A stretch of DNA of 64,000 nucleotides from Microbacterium terrae (lineage in GTDB: Bacteria; Actinomycetota; Actinomycetes; Actinomycetales; Microbacteriaceae): assembly GCF_017831975.1 (NCBI RefSeq), contig NZ_JAFDSS010000001.1, positions 992,001 to 1,056,000 on the forward strand, in the 5' to 3' direction. Both the position numbers and the translations under genes were made by a program. Below are positions 9,053 through 16,955 of this stretch, piece after piece; the first letter of the stretch is position 1; each line of letters starts with the position of its first letter. The notes under the pieces are model-generated. The model saw only the letters and a program-made list of their open reading frames with translations. It made no database searches and was not told the DNA's origin.

Positions 9053-9856
9053 ATGTCCACCGCGAAGAATGCGGCTCGAGCCGCGCAGGATTCACCCGCA
9101 TTCCGAGTGATCGCCCGCATCGGGTACGTCGTCCTGGGGGTGGTGCACATCGTGATCGGCGCGATCGCCATCCCCATCGCCACCGGCGGGGGCGGTGGCG
9201 AGGCCGATCAGGGCGGTGCGATGGAGCAGATCCGGTCGAGCCCGGCGGGGGTCGTCCTCCTCTGGGTCATCGTGATCGGCCTGACGGCGCTCGCCGTGTG
9301 GCAGGTGGCGGAGGCGTTCCTCCAGCGCGACCCTGACGCGAAGCGGAAATGGGGATACCGCATCAAGAACGTCGGCACTGCCGTCGCCTATCTCGCTATC
9401 GCGTTCACTGCGCTGGTGTTCGCGCTCGGCGGCAGCTCCGACTCGTCGGACTCGTCGACGACGCTGAGCGCCGGCCTGATGTCGTCGCCGGGCGGGCTCA
9501 TCGTGCTGATCCTCGTCGGGGTCGTCGTCTTCGCCATCGGGGTCGCCTTCGTCGTGCGGGGCCTCACACGCGGATTCGAGGAGCAGCTTGCGCTCCCGGG
9601 CGGTGTCGCGCGTTCCGGCATCGTCACCTTCGGCGTCGTCGGGTACGTCGCCAAGGGCATCGCCGTGGGCGTGGCGGGGGTGCTGTTCGTCGTCGCGGCG
9701 TTCACCCACGATCCCGAGAAGGCGGGTGGCTTGGATGCCGCGCTCCACGCTCTCGCCGAGCTTCCGTTCGGCTCGCTGATCCTGTGGGTGGTCGCCGTGG
9801 GGCTGATCGTCTACGGCGTGTTCTGCTTCGCCCGGGCCCGCTACGCGCGGATGTGA
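9053..9856 (+). CDS. DUF1206 membrane protein
   Basis: 267 aa. Three repeated two-helix units are visible: ARIGYVVLGVVHIVIGAIAI with VVLLWVIVIGLTALAVWQVAEAF; GYRIKNVGTAVAYLAIAFTA with LIVLILVGVVVFAIGVAFV; and GVVGYVAKGIAVGVAGVLFV with LILWVVAVGLIVYGVFCFA. This triplication with a GY..G pattern is the hallmark of DUF1206, an actinobacterial membrane family of unknown role. A short Ser/Asp loop (SSDSSDSS) is probably solvent exposed. The function is not known. Confidence 0.85.
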   Translation: MSTAKNAARAAQDSPAFRVIARIGYVVLGVVHIVIGAIAIPIATGGGGGEADQGGAMEQIRSSPAGVVLLWVIVIGLTALAVWQVAEAFLQRDPDAKRKWGYRIKNVGTAVAYLAIAFTALVFALGGSSDSSDSSTTLSAGLMSSPGGLIVLILVGVVVFAIGVAFVVRGLTRGFEEQLALPGGVARSGIVTFGVVGYVAKGIAVGVAGVLFVVAAFTHDPEKAGGLDAALHALAELPFGSLILWVVAVGLIVYGVFCFARARYARM

Positions 9857-9901
9857 GCTTCACGCGGGCCGCGTGTCCGCGGGCGGTGGCAGGATGGGCG
9901 C

Positions 9902-10756
9902 ATGCCCGAGTCGCCCGAGGTGCAGGCCCTTGTCGACTTCCTCGGGTCGCGCGTCTCCGGTCGCGCGATCGCCGAAGTCGACGTGCTCGAGTTCCGCGTC
10001 GTCAAGACGCGCACGCGTCCGCCCGGAGAGCTCGTCGGGTCTTCGGTCACCGCCGCGACGCGGTTCGGGAAGCACGTCGACCTCGCGGTCGGCGATGCGC
10101 ATCTGGGCATCGCGCTCGGTCGCCACGGGTGGGCGCGCTGGCGCGAGGCGGGCGACGCGGACGCGGCGTCCTCCGGAGCGACCGGCGTCACGGCTGACGC
10201 GCCTCCGCCCGCGCTCGCGTCCGTCACCTTCGATGACGGGGCTGTGCTCGAACTGACGGATGCCGGCTCCTGGGTCTCGCTCGGTCTCACGATCACCGAC
10301 GATCCGCGCGAGGTGCCCGCCGTTGCGAAGCTCGGAGCCGACCCCGCCGATCCCGCCTTCACCGAAGCCGACCTCGGCGCCGTCGTGATCGGCCGCCGCA
10401 AGCAGCTGAAAGCGCTGCTGCAGGAGCAGGAGTCGCTCGCGGGCATCGGCAACGCCTACTCCGACGAGGTGCTCCACCTCGCGAAGCTCTCGCCGGTCGT
10501 GCAGGCAGCGGCTCTGCGCGACGACGAGCGGGCACGGCTGTTCGCCGCGGTGACGACCACGATCCGCGGAGCCGTCGCAGACCGGCGCGGGGTCCCCATC
10601 GATCAGCTCAAGGCGGCGAAGGTCGCGGCGATGCGCGTGCACGGTCGCGGCGGGGAGGCATGCCCGGTCTGCGGCGACATCGTGCGCGACTTCACGTCGG
10701 GATCAACGACGGCGCAGTACTGCCCCACCTGCCAGACCGGCGGAGAACGGCTGTGA
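9902..10756 (+). CDS. Fpg/Nei-family DNA glycosylase/AP lyase
   Basis: 284 aa. After removal of Met the protein starts Pro-Glu (MPESPEVQ), supplying the N-terminal proline nucleophile and catalytic glutamate of the family. The H2TH region includes KALLQEQESLAGIGNAYSDEVLHLAKLSP. The C-terminal zinc finger has CPVCGD and CPTCQTGG with the arginine-type tail. It removes oxidised bases by base excision repair. Whether it is Fpg (MutM) or Nei type is not clear by eye. The ATG is 6 nt after CAGGAT, a degenerate leaderless -10. Confidence 0.92.
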   Translation: MPESPEVQALVDFLGSRVSGRAIAEVDVLEFRVVKTRTRPPGELVGSSVTAATRFGKHVDLAVGDAHLGIALGRHGWARWREAGDADAASSGATGVTADAPPPALASVTFDDGAVLELTDAGSWVSLGLTITDDPREVPAVAKLGADPADPAFTEADLGAVVIGRRKQLKALLQEQESLAGIGNAYSDEVLHLAKLSPVVQAAALRDDERARLFAAVTTTIRGAVADRRGVPIDQLKAAKVAAMRVHGRGGEACPVCGDIVRDFTSGSTTAQYCPTCQTGGERL

Positions 10757-10782
10757 CGCGGCTCAGAGCACGCCGGCGCAGG

Positions 10783-10788
10783 TAGCAT
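10783..10788 (+). promoter_or_regulatory. Leaderless -10 box (Cys-rich peptide)
   Basis: TAGCAT lies 7 nt before the ATG at 10796 with no Shine-Dalgarno site. This supports the tiny gene being expressed. Confidence 0.5.
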
Positions 10789-10795
10789 GGCTCGC

Positions 10796-10915
10796 ATGAC
10801 CAGCACCGAGCAGCCCACCGTCACCCTGCAGCCCATCGCCGACGAGAAGAACCTCCTCGTCCAGGCCGACGCCGAGGGCTCGTGCTGCGGCGGCGGCTGC
10901 TGCAGCACCGACTGA
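10796..10915 (+). CDS. Cys-rich 39-residue peptide with C-terminal CCGGGCC
   Basis: The peptide starts MTSTEQPTVTLQPIADEK and ends AEGSCCGGGCCSTD. The first two thirds are polar and lack a signal sequence; four of the last ten residues are cysteines in a symmetrical CC-GGG-CC arrangement. Such a cluster could bind a metal (Cu, Zn or Fe-S) or be modified. I know of no named family for it. It has its own leaderless promoter and lies 39 bp after the DNA glycosylase gene. Clean start and stop signals and a non-random composition argue for a real gene. Confidence 0.65.
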   Translation: MTSTEQPTVTLQPIADEKNLLVQADAEGSCCGGGCCSTD

Positions 10916-10942
10916 TCTTCGACGAACGACGATCTCACGTCC

Positions 10943-11452
10943 GTGACCGATGACGATCTCCACATCACACCGAGGGTCGCCCGCGTCCTGATGTCGGAAG
11001 AGGCGATCTACGGCCTCATCCTCGTCTCGGGCATGATCGTCGTCGCGGGAAGCGACGACGGCCGCTCCCTCTCGGTGCTCGTGACCGTGGCAGTGACCGT
11101 GCTCGTGTTCTACGCCGCCCACGTGTACGCCGGAGCGCTCGGCCGCCTCGCCGCCACCGACGGGAGCGGCGGGCTGGGCACCAGCCTCCGAGCGGCCGCG
11201 CGGCAGTCGAGCGGCATGCTCGCGGCATCCGTCCCCGCGATCATCGTGCTCGCGCTGGGCACGACGCATGTCATCGCCGACGCCACCGCGAACTGGACCG
11301 CGCTGGTGCTCAACACCATCGTCCTCGGCGCGCTCGGGTGGATCGCCGTCGCGAGATGGACCACGCATTGGGCGCCGCGCATCATCAGCGCGCTCATCAC
11401 CGCCGCGTTCGGAGGCGCCCTCATCGCGCTGAAGGCCCTCATCCACCACTGA
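10943..11452 (+). CDS. Four-helix membrane protein of unknown function
   Basis: 169 aa. Four hydrophobic segments are visible: AIYGLILVSGMIVVAG, VLVTVAVTVLVFYAAHVYAGAL, SSGMLAASVPAIIVLAL and ALVLNTIVLGALGWIAVA, with a possible fifth near SALITAAFGGALIALKAL. There is no catalytic motif. The GTG start is chosen as the first codon compatible with the soluble N-terminus (DDLHITPRVARVLMSEEA); no strong ribosome site precedes it. It may be cotranscribed with the Cys-rich peptide 27 bp upstream. It overlaps the convergent AhpD-like gene by 14 bp. Confidence 0.65.
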   Translation: MTDDDLHITPRVARVLMSEEAIYGLILVSGMIVVAGSDDGRSLSVLVTVAVTVLVFYAAHVYAGALGRLAATDGSGGLGTSLRAAARQSSGMLAASVPAIIVLALGTTHVIADATANWTALVLNTIVLGALGWIAVARWTTHWAPRIISALITAAFGGALIALKALIHH

Positions 11453-12062
11453 TCGTCGCGCGCGCGTCCGCGCGGCTGCGCTCGTCGGAGATCGAGGCGA
11501 GCAGCGTCTCTCGCAGCTCCGGCGACAGGCCGGGCACGTCGTCGACCGGCACGGCGAGTGCGAGCAGCGCCCGGCTGAAGAAGTTCCGAGCCGCAGCGGC
11601 GATCGTGATGTCGACGATCTGCCGATCGGTGTAGCCGCGGTCGCGCAGAACCCGTGTGTCGGCGTCCGTCATCGCCGTCGGCTCGCGTGAGAGCCGTTCG
11701 GCATACGCCACCGCCGCGGCCTCCGCCGGAGTGAGGCCCGAGGCATCGTCGTCCCGGCGCATCAGCGCCGTCAGCCGCGCCTCGTCGATGGCCTCGGCGC
11801 GCAGCGACTTGCGCCCGTGGGCGAGCAGGCAATGCGGCGAGCCGATCGCCCGAGCGGCGGCCAGCGTGACGAGCTCGTACAGCCGCACCCCGATCGAGGG
11901 CACCGCGGCGCGGATCAGGGCCTCGAAGGCCTGATGCGCCTCGGGGTTCACCGCCATCGCCTGCGTGTAGCCGAAGACGAAGCCGTCTCCGTCGAGGTCG
12001 GTGCGGTACATGTCGGCCGCGTGCCCCGTGAGGCCTTCGGCGGCTGGGGTGTCGATGATCAT
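11439..12062 (-). CDS. AhpD/carboxymuconolactone decarboxylase-like protein
   Basis: 207 aa. The helical AhpD-like fold is suggested by ELVTLAAARAIGSPHCLLAHGRKSL, matching the family core where active alkylhydroperoxidases have E...CxxC...H. Here the first cysteine is serine (SPHC), so only one redox cysteine remains. The second half carries the second all-alpha repeat with YTDRQIVDITIAAAARNFFS. The protein may act on peroxides by a one-cysteine route or serve another role. A GAGGAGG site precedes the ATG. It lies downstream of the exporter gene on the same strand, but a strong terminator separates them. Confidence 0.75.
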   Translation of the reverse strand: MIIDTPAAEGLTGHAADMYRTDLDGDGFVFGYTQAMAVNPEAHQAFEALIRAAVPSIGVRLYELVTLAAARAIGSPHCLLAHGRKSLRAEAIDEARLTALMRRDDDASGLTPAEAAAVAYAERLSREPTAMTDADTRVLRDRGYTDRQIVDITIAAAARNFFSRALLALAVPVDDVPGLSPELRETLLASISDERSRADARATISGG

Positions 12063-12098
12063 GATGCCTCCTCGTGCGGGTGCCTGGCATCAGGATGA

Positions 12099-12136
12099 CC
12101 GATACCCCGCCCTCCGTCGAGAGGGCGGGGTATCGG
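12099..12136 (-). terminator. Hairpin terminator, 16-bp perfect stem
   Basis: CCGATACCCCGCCCTC and its exact complement are separated by 6 nt. It lies 40 bp after the exporter stop codon (12176). There is no clear U-run, which is common in high-GC actinobacteria. Confidence 0.8.
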
Positions 12137-12175
12137 ACGGATATCGGCGGCGGCGCTCGGCCGCAGCCGAGCGGA

Positions 12176-13696
12176 TCAGTGGCCCGCGGGCATGCCCTCG
12201 AACTGCTGGTCGGCGGGCTTGCGGATGAGGAACGCCCCCACCAGCAGCGGGATCGCGACGATCGCGGCGACGAGGAACGCGGCGTGGGTGCCGGCGGCCT
12301 CTGCCGCCAGCGCATCCGCGCCGGCCGCGGTGGCACTCGCCGACGCCGAGGCCATCACGCCGAACATCAGGGCGATTCCCGCCGCGCCGGCGACCTGCTG
12401 GATGGTGCCGAGAACAGCGGAGCCGTACGAGTAGAACTTGGGCTGCAGCGAACCGAGCGATGCGGTGAACAGCGGCGTGAACGACAGGGCCAGGCCGATC
12501 GAGAGCACGGTCTGCGCGACGGCGACGACGGCGATGGGAGTCTCGGCGCCGAAGGTCGTGTAGAACCACAGCAGTCCGGTCGTGATCACGGCACCGGGAA
12601 CGAGCAGCACGGTCGTGCCCCAGCGGTCGTAGATGCGGCCGATGACCGGACCGAGGAGGCCCATCGCGAGAGCTCCGGGCAGGACGACGAGGCCGGTCTC
12701 GAGCGGCGAGACCTCGAGCACGCGCTGCAGGTAGAGCGGCACGACGGTGATCGCGCCGAAGAATGCCATCGACATGATCGCCATCTGCGCGATCGACAGC
12801 GTGAAGTTCGCCGAGCGGAACACCCGCAGATCGAGCAGCGCGTCGTCTGCCCGCTGCAGCCTGATCTGGCGCCAGCCGAACAGGGCGAGCGAGACGACGC
12901 CGACGGCGAGCGAGACGATGAGCGTCGTGGTCGAGGCCGCGCTCGCGGCTGCAGCCTCGGCGCCCGCACCGTGGCCGCCCGCGCCCAGCTGGCTGAGGCC
13001 GAACACGACCCCGCCGAAGCCGAGTGCGGAGAGGACGACCGACAGCACGTCGATCGGTGCGTGGGTGGTCTCGCCGAGGTTGTGGATCCACTTCGCACCG
13101 ACCACGAGGGCGACGACGGCGATGGGGAGCACGATGCCGAAGATCCAGCGCCACTCGAAGTAGTTGAGCAGCGCGCCCGCCAGCGTCGGACCGATCGCCG
13201 GGGCGAGCGACATCACGATGCTGACGCGCCCCATCATGCGACCGCGGATCGCCGCGGGGACGACCGTCATGAGCGTGGTCATGAGCAGCGGCATCATGAT
13301 CGCCGTTCCCGACGCCTGCACGACGCGGGCGACCAGCAGGAGCGGGAAGCCGGGGGAGACGAACGCGATCAGCGTGCCGAGCGAGAACAGCCCCATGGCG
13401 GCGATGTACATCGCGCGGGTAGTGAAGCGGCGCAGCAGGAAGCCGGTGATCGGGATGACCACGGCCATCGTGAGCATGAAGGCGGTTGTGAGCCACTGCG
13501 CCGCGAGTGCGGTGATGCCGAGATCGTCGATGAGGTGCGGGATCGCGACGCCCATCGTGGTCTCGTTGAGGATCGCGACGAACGCTGCGCCCAGGAGGAG
13601 CCAGATGACGCGGCTCTCCTCGGGGCGCAGCGTCGGCGTCGACGGGGTGACAGCGGGGATGCTGCCTGTTCCGGGACTGGTGTCGATGGCGGCCAT
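12176..13696 (-). CDS. MFS multidrug exporter, DHA2 (14-helix) type
   Basis: 506 aa with about 14 membrane helices, the length and topology of DHA2 drug:proton antiporters (EmrB/QacA group). Motif A appears as GFLLRRFTTRAMYIA after the second helix. Motif C-like Gly/Pro spacing is seen in VSIVMSLAPAIGPTLAGALL. An Ala/Ser/Gly-rich loop (GAGGHGAGAEAAAASAAS) lies mid-protein. The ATG at 13696 has an upstream GAGGAG. No TetR-type regulator lies beside it, so substrate and regulation are unknown. The gene is divergent from an ABC exporter. Confidence 0.9.
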   Translation of the reverse strand: MAAIDTSPGTGSIPAVTPSTPTLRPEESRVIWLLLGAAFVAILNETTMGVAIPHLIDDLGITALAAQWLTTAFMLTMAVVIPITGFLLRRFTTRAMYIAAMGLFSLGTLIAFVSPGFPLLLVARVVQASGTAIMMPLLMTTLMTVVPAAIRGRMMGRVSIVMSLAPAIGPTLAGALLNYFEWRWIFGIVLPIAVVALVVGAKWIHNLGETTHAPIDVLSVVLSALGFGGVVFGLSQLGAGGHGAGAEAAAASAASTTTLIVSLAVGVVSLALFGWRQIRLQRADDALLDLRVFRSANFTLSIAQMAIMSMAFFGAITVVPLYLQRVLEVSPLETGLVVLPGALAMGLLGPVIGRIYDRWGTTVLLVPGAVITTGLLWFYTTFGAETPIAVVAVAQTVLSIGLALSFTPLFTASLGSLQPKFYSYGSAVLGTIQQVAGAAGIALMFGVMASASASATAAGADALAAEAAGTHAAFLVAAIVAIPLLVGAFLIRKPADQQFEGMPAGH

Positions 13697-13858
13697 GGTC
13701 GTCTCCTCGAGGCTCGGATGGTCAGCAGAACGGCCATCCGACGATGGCAAGCTTCGACCATAACCGCATCCGCCGACATCGCATTCCCGATCCGGCCGAC
13801 GGAATCCTCGCCGCGGTGCGGACTGCGCCGCGCGGATCCCGATGGGTGAGGCCCGAAC

Positions 13859-13864
13859 TAGGCT
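13859..13864 (+). promoter_or_regulatory. Leaderless -10 box (ABC exporter)
   Basis: TAGGCT lies 7 nt before the ATG at 13872; there is no Shine-Dalgarno site. Confidence 0.5.
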
Positions 13865-13871
13865 GACTCGC

Positions 13872-15887
13872 ATGAGCATGGCGGGGCGCGGCGGTCGCGG
13901 CGGCGGGGGCGGGCAGCATCCCGGATTCCGTCCGATCGACGAGTCCGCGCAGCGCCGGCAGAACGCCGACGCGCCGAAGATCCCGCACCTCGGGCGGCGG
14001 GTCGTGGAGCTCTTCCGCCCGTACCTGTGGTCGATCGTCGTCACCGGCGTCCTCGTCGTCGTCGGAGCCGCCGTCGCCGTCATCCCGCCGCTGCTCGTGC
14101 AGCGGATCTTCGACGATGCCCTTTTCCCTGTCGACGGTTCGGCGCCCGACATCCCGCTCCTGTGGCGTCTGGTGGCGCTCATGATCGCCCTGTTCCTGCT
14201 CTCGGCGGCGCTCGGCGTCGTGCAGACGTGGCTGACGTCGACGGTCGGCAACCGGGTGACCGGTGACCTGCGCGTGAAGCTGTTCGATCACCTGCAGGCG
14301 ATGGAGCTGGGCTTCTTCACCCGCACGAAGACGGGCGTCATCCAGTCGCGACTGCAGAACGACGTCGGCGGTGTCTCCGGCGTGCTCACGAACACCGTCA
14401 CGAGCATCCTCGGCAACACCGTCACCGTGGTCGCGTCGCTGGTCGCGATGATCATCATCGACTGGCGCCTCACCATCATCGCCGTCATCCTCATGCCGAT
14501 CCTCGTGGTCGTGCAGCGCCGCGTCGGGCAGGTGCGCGCCCGCATCGCCGGCGAGACGCAGGAGTCGCTCTCCGAGCTCACCGCGATCACGCAGGAGACG
14601 CTGAGCGTCTCGGGCATCCTGCTCTCCAAGTCGTTCAACCGGCAGCGCACCGAGTCGGCCCGGTACGCCGACGAGAACGTCAACCAGGTGCGACTGCAGG
14701 TGCGGCGGGCGATGAGCGGCCAGGGGTTCTTCGCGGTCGTGCAGGTGATCATGGCCAGCATCCCGGCGGTGATCTACCTCGTATCGGGCTACCTCATCAC
14801 CGGGAGCATCGACGACACGATCACGGCCGGCACGATCGTGGCGTTCACGACGGTGCAGGCGCGCCTGCTCATGCCCCTCATGGGCCTCATGCGGGTCGCG
14901 CTCGATCTGCAGACCTCAGGAGCGCTGTTCGCCCGCATCTTCGAGTACCTCGACCTCGTGCCCGCCATCGGCGACGCCCCCGACGCGATCGACGTCGATC
15001 GCGCTCCCGGCCCCGCCGGGCGCATCGAGTTCCGCGACGTCGAATTCCGGTATCCGGATGCCGCGCCCGACGCGCGACCCACCCTCGATGGAGTCTCGTT
15101 CGTCGCCGAGCCGGGTCGCCATGTCGCCTTCGTCGGGCCGAGCGGTGCGGGCAAGACGACGGTGCTGTATCTGACCCCGCGCCTGTACGAGGTGTCGGGC
15201 GGAGCGGTGCTGTTCGCCGGCGCCGATGTGCGGAGACTGCGCCAGGAGTCGATCATCGACCACGTCGGCATCGTGTCGCAGGAGACATACCTGTTCCACG
15301 CGACGATCCTCGAGAATCTGCGGTACGCCAAGCCCGACGCGACCGACGCCGAGATCGAGGCCGCGTGCCGTGCGGCGAACATCCACCACGTCATCTCCGG
15401 GTTCGAGCGCGGCTACGACACCGTGGTCGGCGAGCGGGGCTATCGCCTCTCCGGCGGCGAGAAGCAGCGCATCGCCATCGCGCGGGTGCTCCTCAAGGAC
15501 CCGCCCGTGCTCCTCCTCGACGAGGCGACGTCGGCGCTCGACACGGTCTCGGAGCGGGTAGTGCAGGAGGCGCTGGATGCCGCGGCACGCGGCCGCACCA
15601 CCCTCACCATCGCGCACCGGCTGTCGACGGTGATCGGCGCCGACGTGATCCACGTCGTCGATGCAGGGCGCATCGTCGAGTCGGGCACCCACGCCGAACT
15701 GGTCGCCGCCGGCGGGCTGTACGCCGAGCTCGCCGCGCAGCAGCTGGCGACCTCTCGCGTGCTCGAGGCCGAGGAGGCCGAGGAGCCCGACCTCCCCGCC
15801 GATCATCCCGAGCGTCGGGCCGATCAGCCGCCCGTAGACGGCGCCGAGGTGCCGGGCGCGGTCGAGGCGGCGATCCCCGAAGCCTGA
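13872..15887 (+). CDS. ABC exporter half-transporter (fused TMD-NBD)
   Basis: 671 aa. A Gly/Arg-rich N-terminus (GGRGGGGG) is followed by six transmembrane helices (about residues 50-350) and an ATPase domain. The ATPase shows Walker A GPSGAGKTTVL, signature RLSGGEKQRIAIARVLL, Walker B VLLLDEATSALD and an H-loop in TIAHRLSTV. The protein should dimerise to export a lipid or drug. The C-terminal tail is acidic and Pro-rich. The ATG at 13872 is favoured by its -10 box; starts at 13842 and 13878 are also in frame. It is convergent with the GT2 gene. Confidence 0.92.
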   Translation: MSMAGRGGRGGGGGQHPGFRPIDESAQRRQNADAPKIPHLGRRVVELFRPYLWSIVVTGVLVVVGAAVAVIPPLLVQRIFDDALFPVDGSAPDIPLLWRLVALMIALFLLSAALGVVQTWLTSTVGNRVTGDLRVKLFDHLQAMELGFFTRTKTGVIQSRLQNDVGGVSGVLTNTVTSILGNTVTVVASLVAMIIIDWRLTIIAVILMPILVVVQRRVGQVRARIAGETQESLSELTAITQETLSVSGILLSKSFNRQRTESARYADENVNQVRLQVRRAMSGQGFFAVVQVIMASIPAVIYLVSGYLITGSIDDTITAGTIVAFTTVQARLLMPLMGLMRVALDLQTSGALFARIFEYLDLVPAIGDAPDAIDVDRAPGPAGRIEFRDVEFRYPDAAPDARPTLDGVSFVAEPGRHVAFVGPSGAGKTTVLYLTPRLYEVSGGAVLFAGADVRRLRQESIIDHVGIVSQETYLFHATILENLRYAKPDATDAEIEAACRAANIHHVISGFERGYDTVVGERGYRLSGGEKQRIAIARVLLKDPPVLLLDEATSALDTVSERVVQEALDAAARGRTTLTIAHRLSTVIGADVIHVVDAGRIVESGTHAELVAAGGLYAELAAQQLATSRVLEAEEAEEPDLPADHPERRADQPPVDGAEVPGAVEAAIPEA

Positions 15888-15948
15888 GACGCGGCTGCGG
15901 GAGTCGCTGCGGGAGTCGGGGGGTGGTCCGGTGCTGTGCCGGGGTGCG

Positions 15949-16902
15949 TCACCACAGCCGGGCCGCGGAGAGCGCGGTGGCCGCGGGCGCCGTCAGCTCC
16001 AGGTCCGACGCGCGCGACGCGAGGTCGCGGGCGAATGCGCCCAGTTCGCGCCGGTACTCGTCGTCGGGGTGCGTGCGGGCGATCTCGACGAGGGGCGGAA
16101 CGTCCATCGCGAGGATCAGGTGCACGCGCGCGGCGATCGCGCGCTGGTGCCCGGCGTCCTCGAGCACGGCGATGCCGCCGGAGAGGGCCTCGAGGTAGTC
16201 GCGCAGCACGGGGAGCGCGGCCTTCTGCTGGGTGATCGACGATCCGTCGGCGCGTTCGCGCCATTCGACGACGACATCGGGGATCACATCGAAAGATCGC
16301 GCCCGGGTGTACATCTGCTGGGCCACGATCTGATCCTCGTACGCCTTGCCGACGGGGAAGCGCAGATCGGCCCGTCGCCACAGGTCGGTGCGGCTCACCT
16401 TGGACCAGGCGACGATGTTGCCGGCGGCATCCGGATGATCGTGAAGGGTCGTCGAGCGGCGCGCCGGGTCGGTCGCGGCAGTCACCCACGGCTGCACGAC
16501 GCCGGACGTGTAGCCGCCGTCGGCGTCGGGACGCAGCCGCACGTACGCGCCGACCGCGAAGTCGCTGCCGCTGTCGACGACGGCGCCGACCAGGCGCTCC
16601 AGCGCGTGCGGCGTGAGTCTGTCGTCGGCATCGAGGAAGCCGACGAACGGCGTGTCGACGAGGGCGAGCGCGGTGTTGCGCGCGGCGCCGAGCCCGAGGC
16701 GCACGTCATGGTGCACGACGATGAAGCGGGGGTCGGATGACGCGGCGGCGTCGAAGATCTCACCGGTGCCGTCGGTCGACGCGTCGTCGACGAGCACGGC
16801 GACCCACTCGGTGAAGGTCTGCGCCCGGAGCGAGTCGAGGGCCTCTTCCGCGAAGGCGGCGACGTCGAATCCGGGCACGATGACGGTCACGACGGCAGGC
16901 AC
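15949..16902 (-). CDS. Family 2 glycosyltransferase
   Basis: 317 aa. The GT-A nucleotide-sugar site is visible: VTVIVPGFDVAAFAEEALDS, then VLVDDASTDGTGEIFD, and the metal-binding FLDADDRLTPHALE. The second half has KAYEDQIVAQQMYTRA, matching the conserved ED acid/base position in the family. It probably adds a sugar to a cell-wall or extracellular polymer. It has its own leaderless promoter and stands between a convergent ABC exporter and the NAD operon. Confidence 0.88.
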   Translation of the reverse strand: MPAVVTVIVPGFDVAAFAEEALDSLRAQTFTEWVAVLVDDASTDGTGEIFDAAASSDPRFIVVHHDVRLGLGAARNTALALVDTPFVGFLDADDRLTPHALERLVGAVVDSGSDFAVGAYVRLRPDADGGYTSGVVQPWVTAATDPARRSTTLHDHPDAAGNIVAWSKVSRTDLWRRADLRFPVGKAYEDQIVAQQMYTRARSFDVIPDVVVEWRERADGSSITQQKAALPVLRDYLEALSGGIAVLEDAGHQRAIAARVHLILAMDVPPLVEIARTHPDDEYRRELGAFARDLASRASDLELTAPAATALSAARLW

Positions 16903-16908
16903 GGATCG

Positions 16909-16914
16909 ATCCTA
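16909..16914 (-). promoter_or_regulatory. Leaderless -10 box (GT2)
   Basis: On the minus strand TAGGAT lies 6 nt before the GTG at 16902. Confidence 0.5.
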
Positions 16915-16955
16915 TTCACGCGTGGCCGGTCGAGGGCCGTCGCGGCGCGATGCGT

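Noticed and set aside
12074..13849. A 591-codon plus-strand frame opposite the MFS exporter
   Set aside because: Its product is a low-complexity Arg/Asp/Glu/His-rich shadow; the minus-strand exporter has all expected helices and motifs.
15894..15917. Two adjacent copies of GCTGCGGGAGTC as a mobile-element footprint
   Set aside because: A single 12-bp duplication between convergent genes with no other mobile feature is most simply local slippage.
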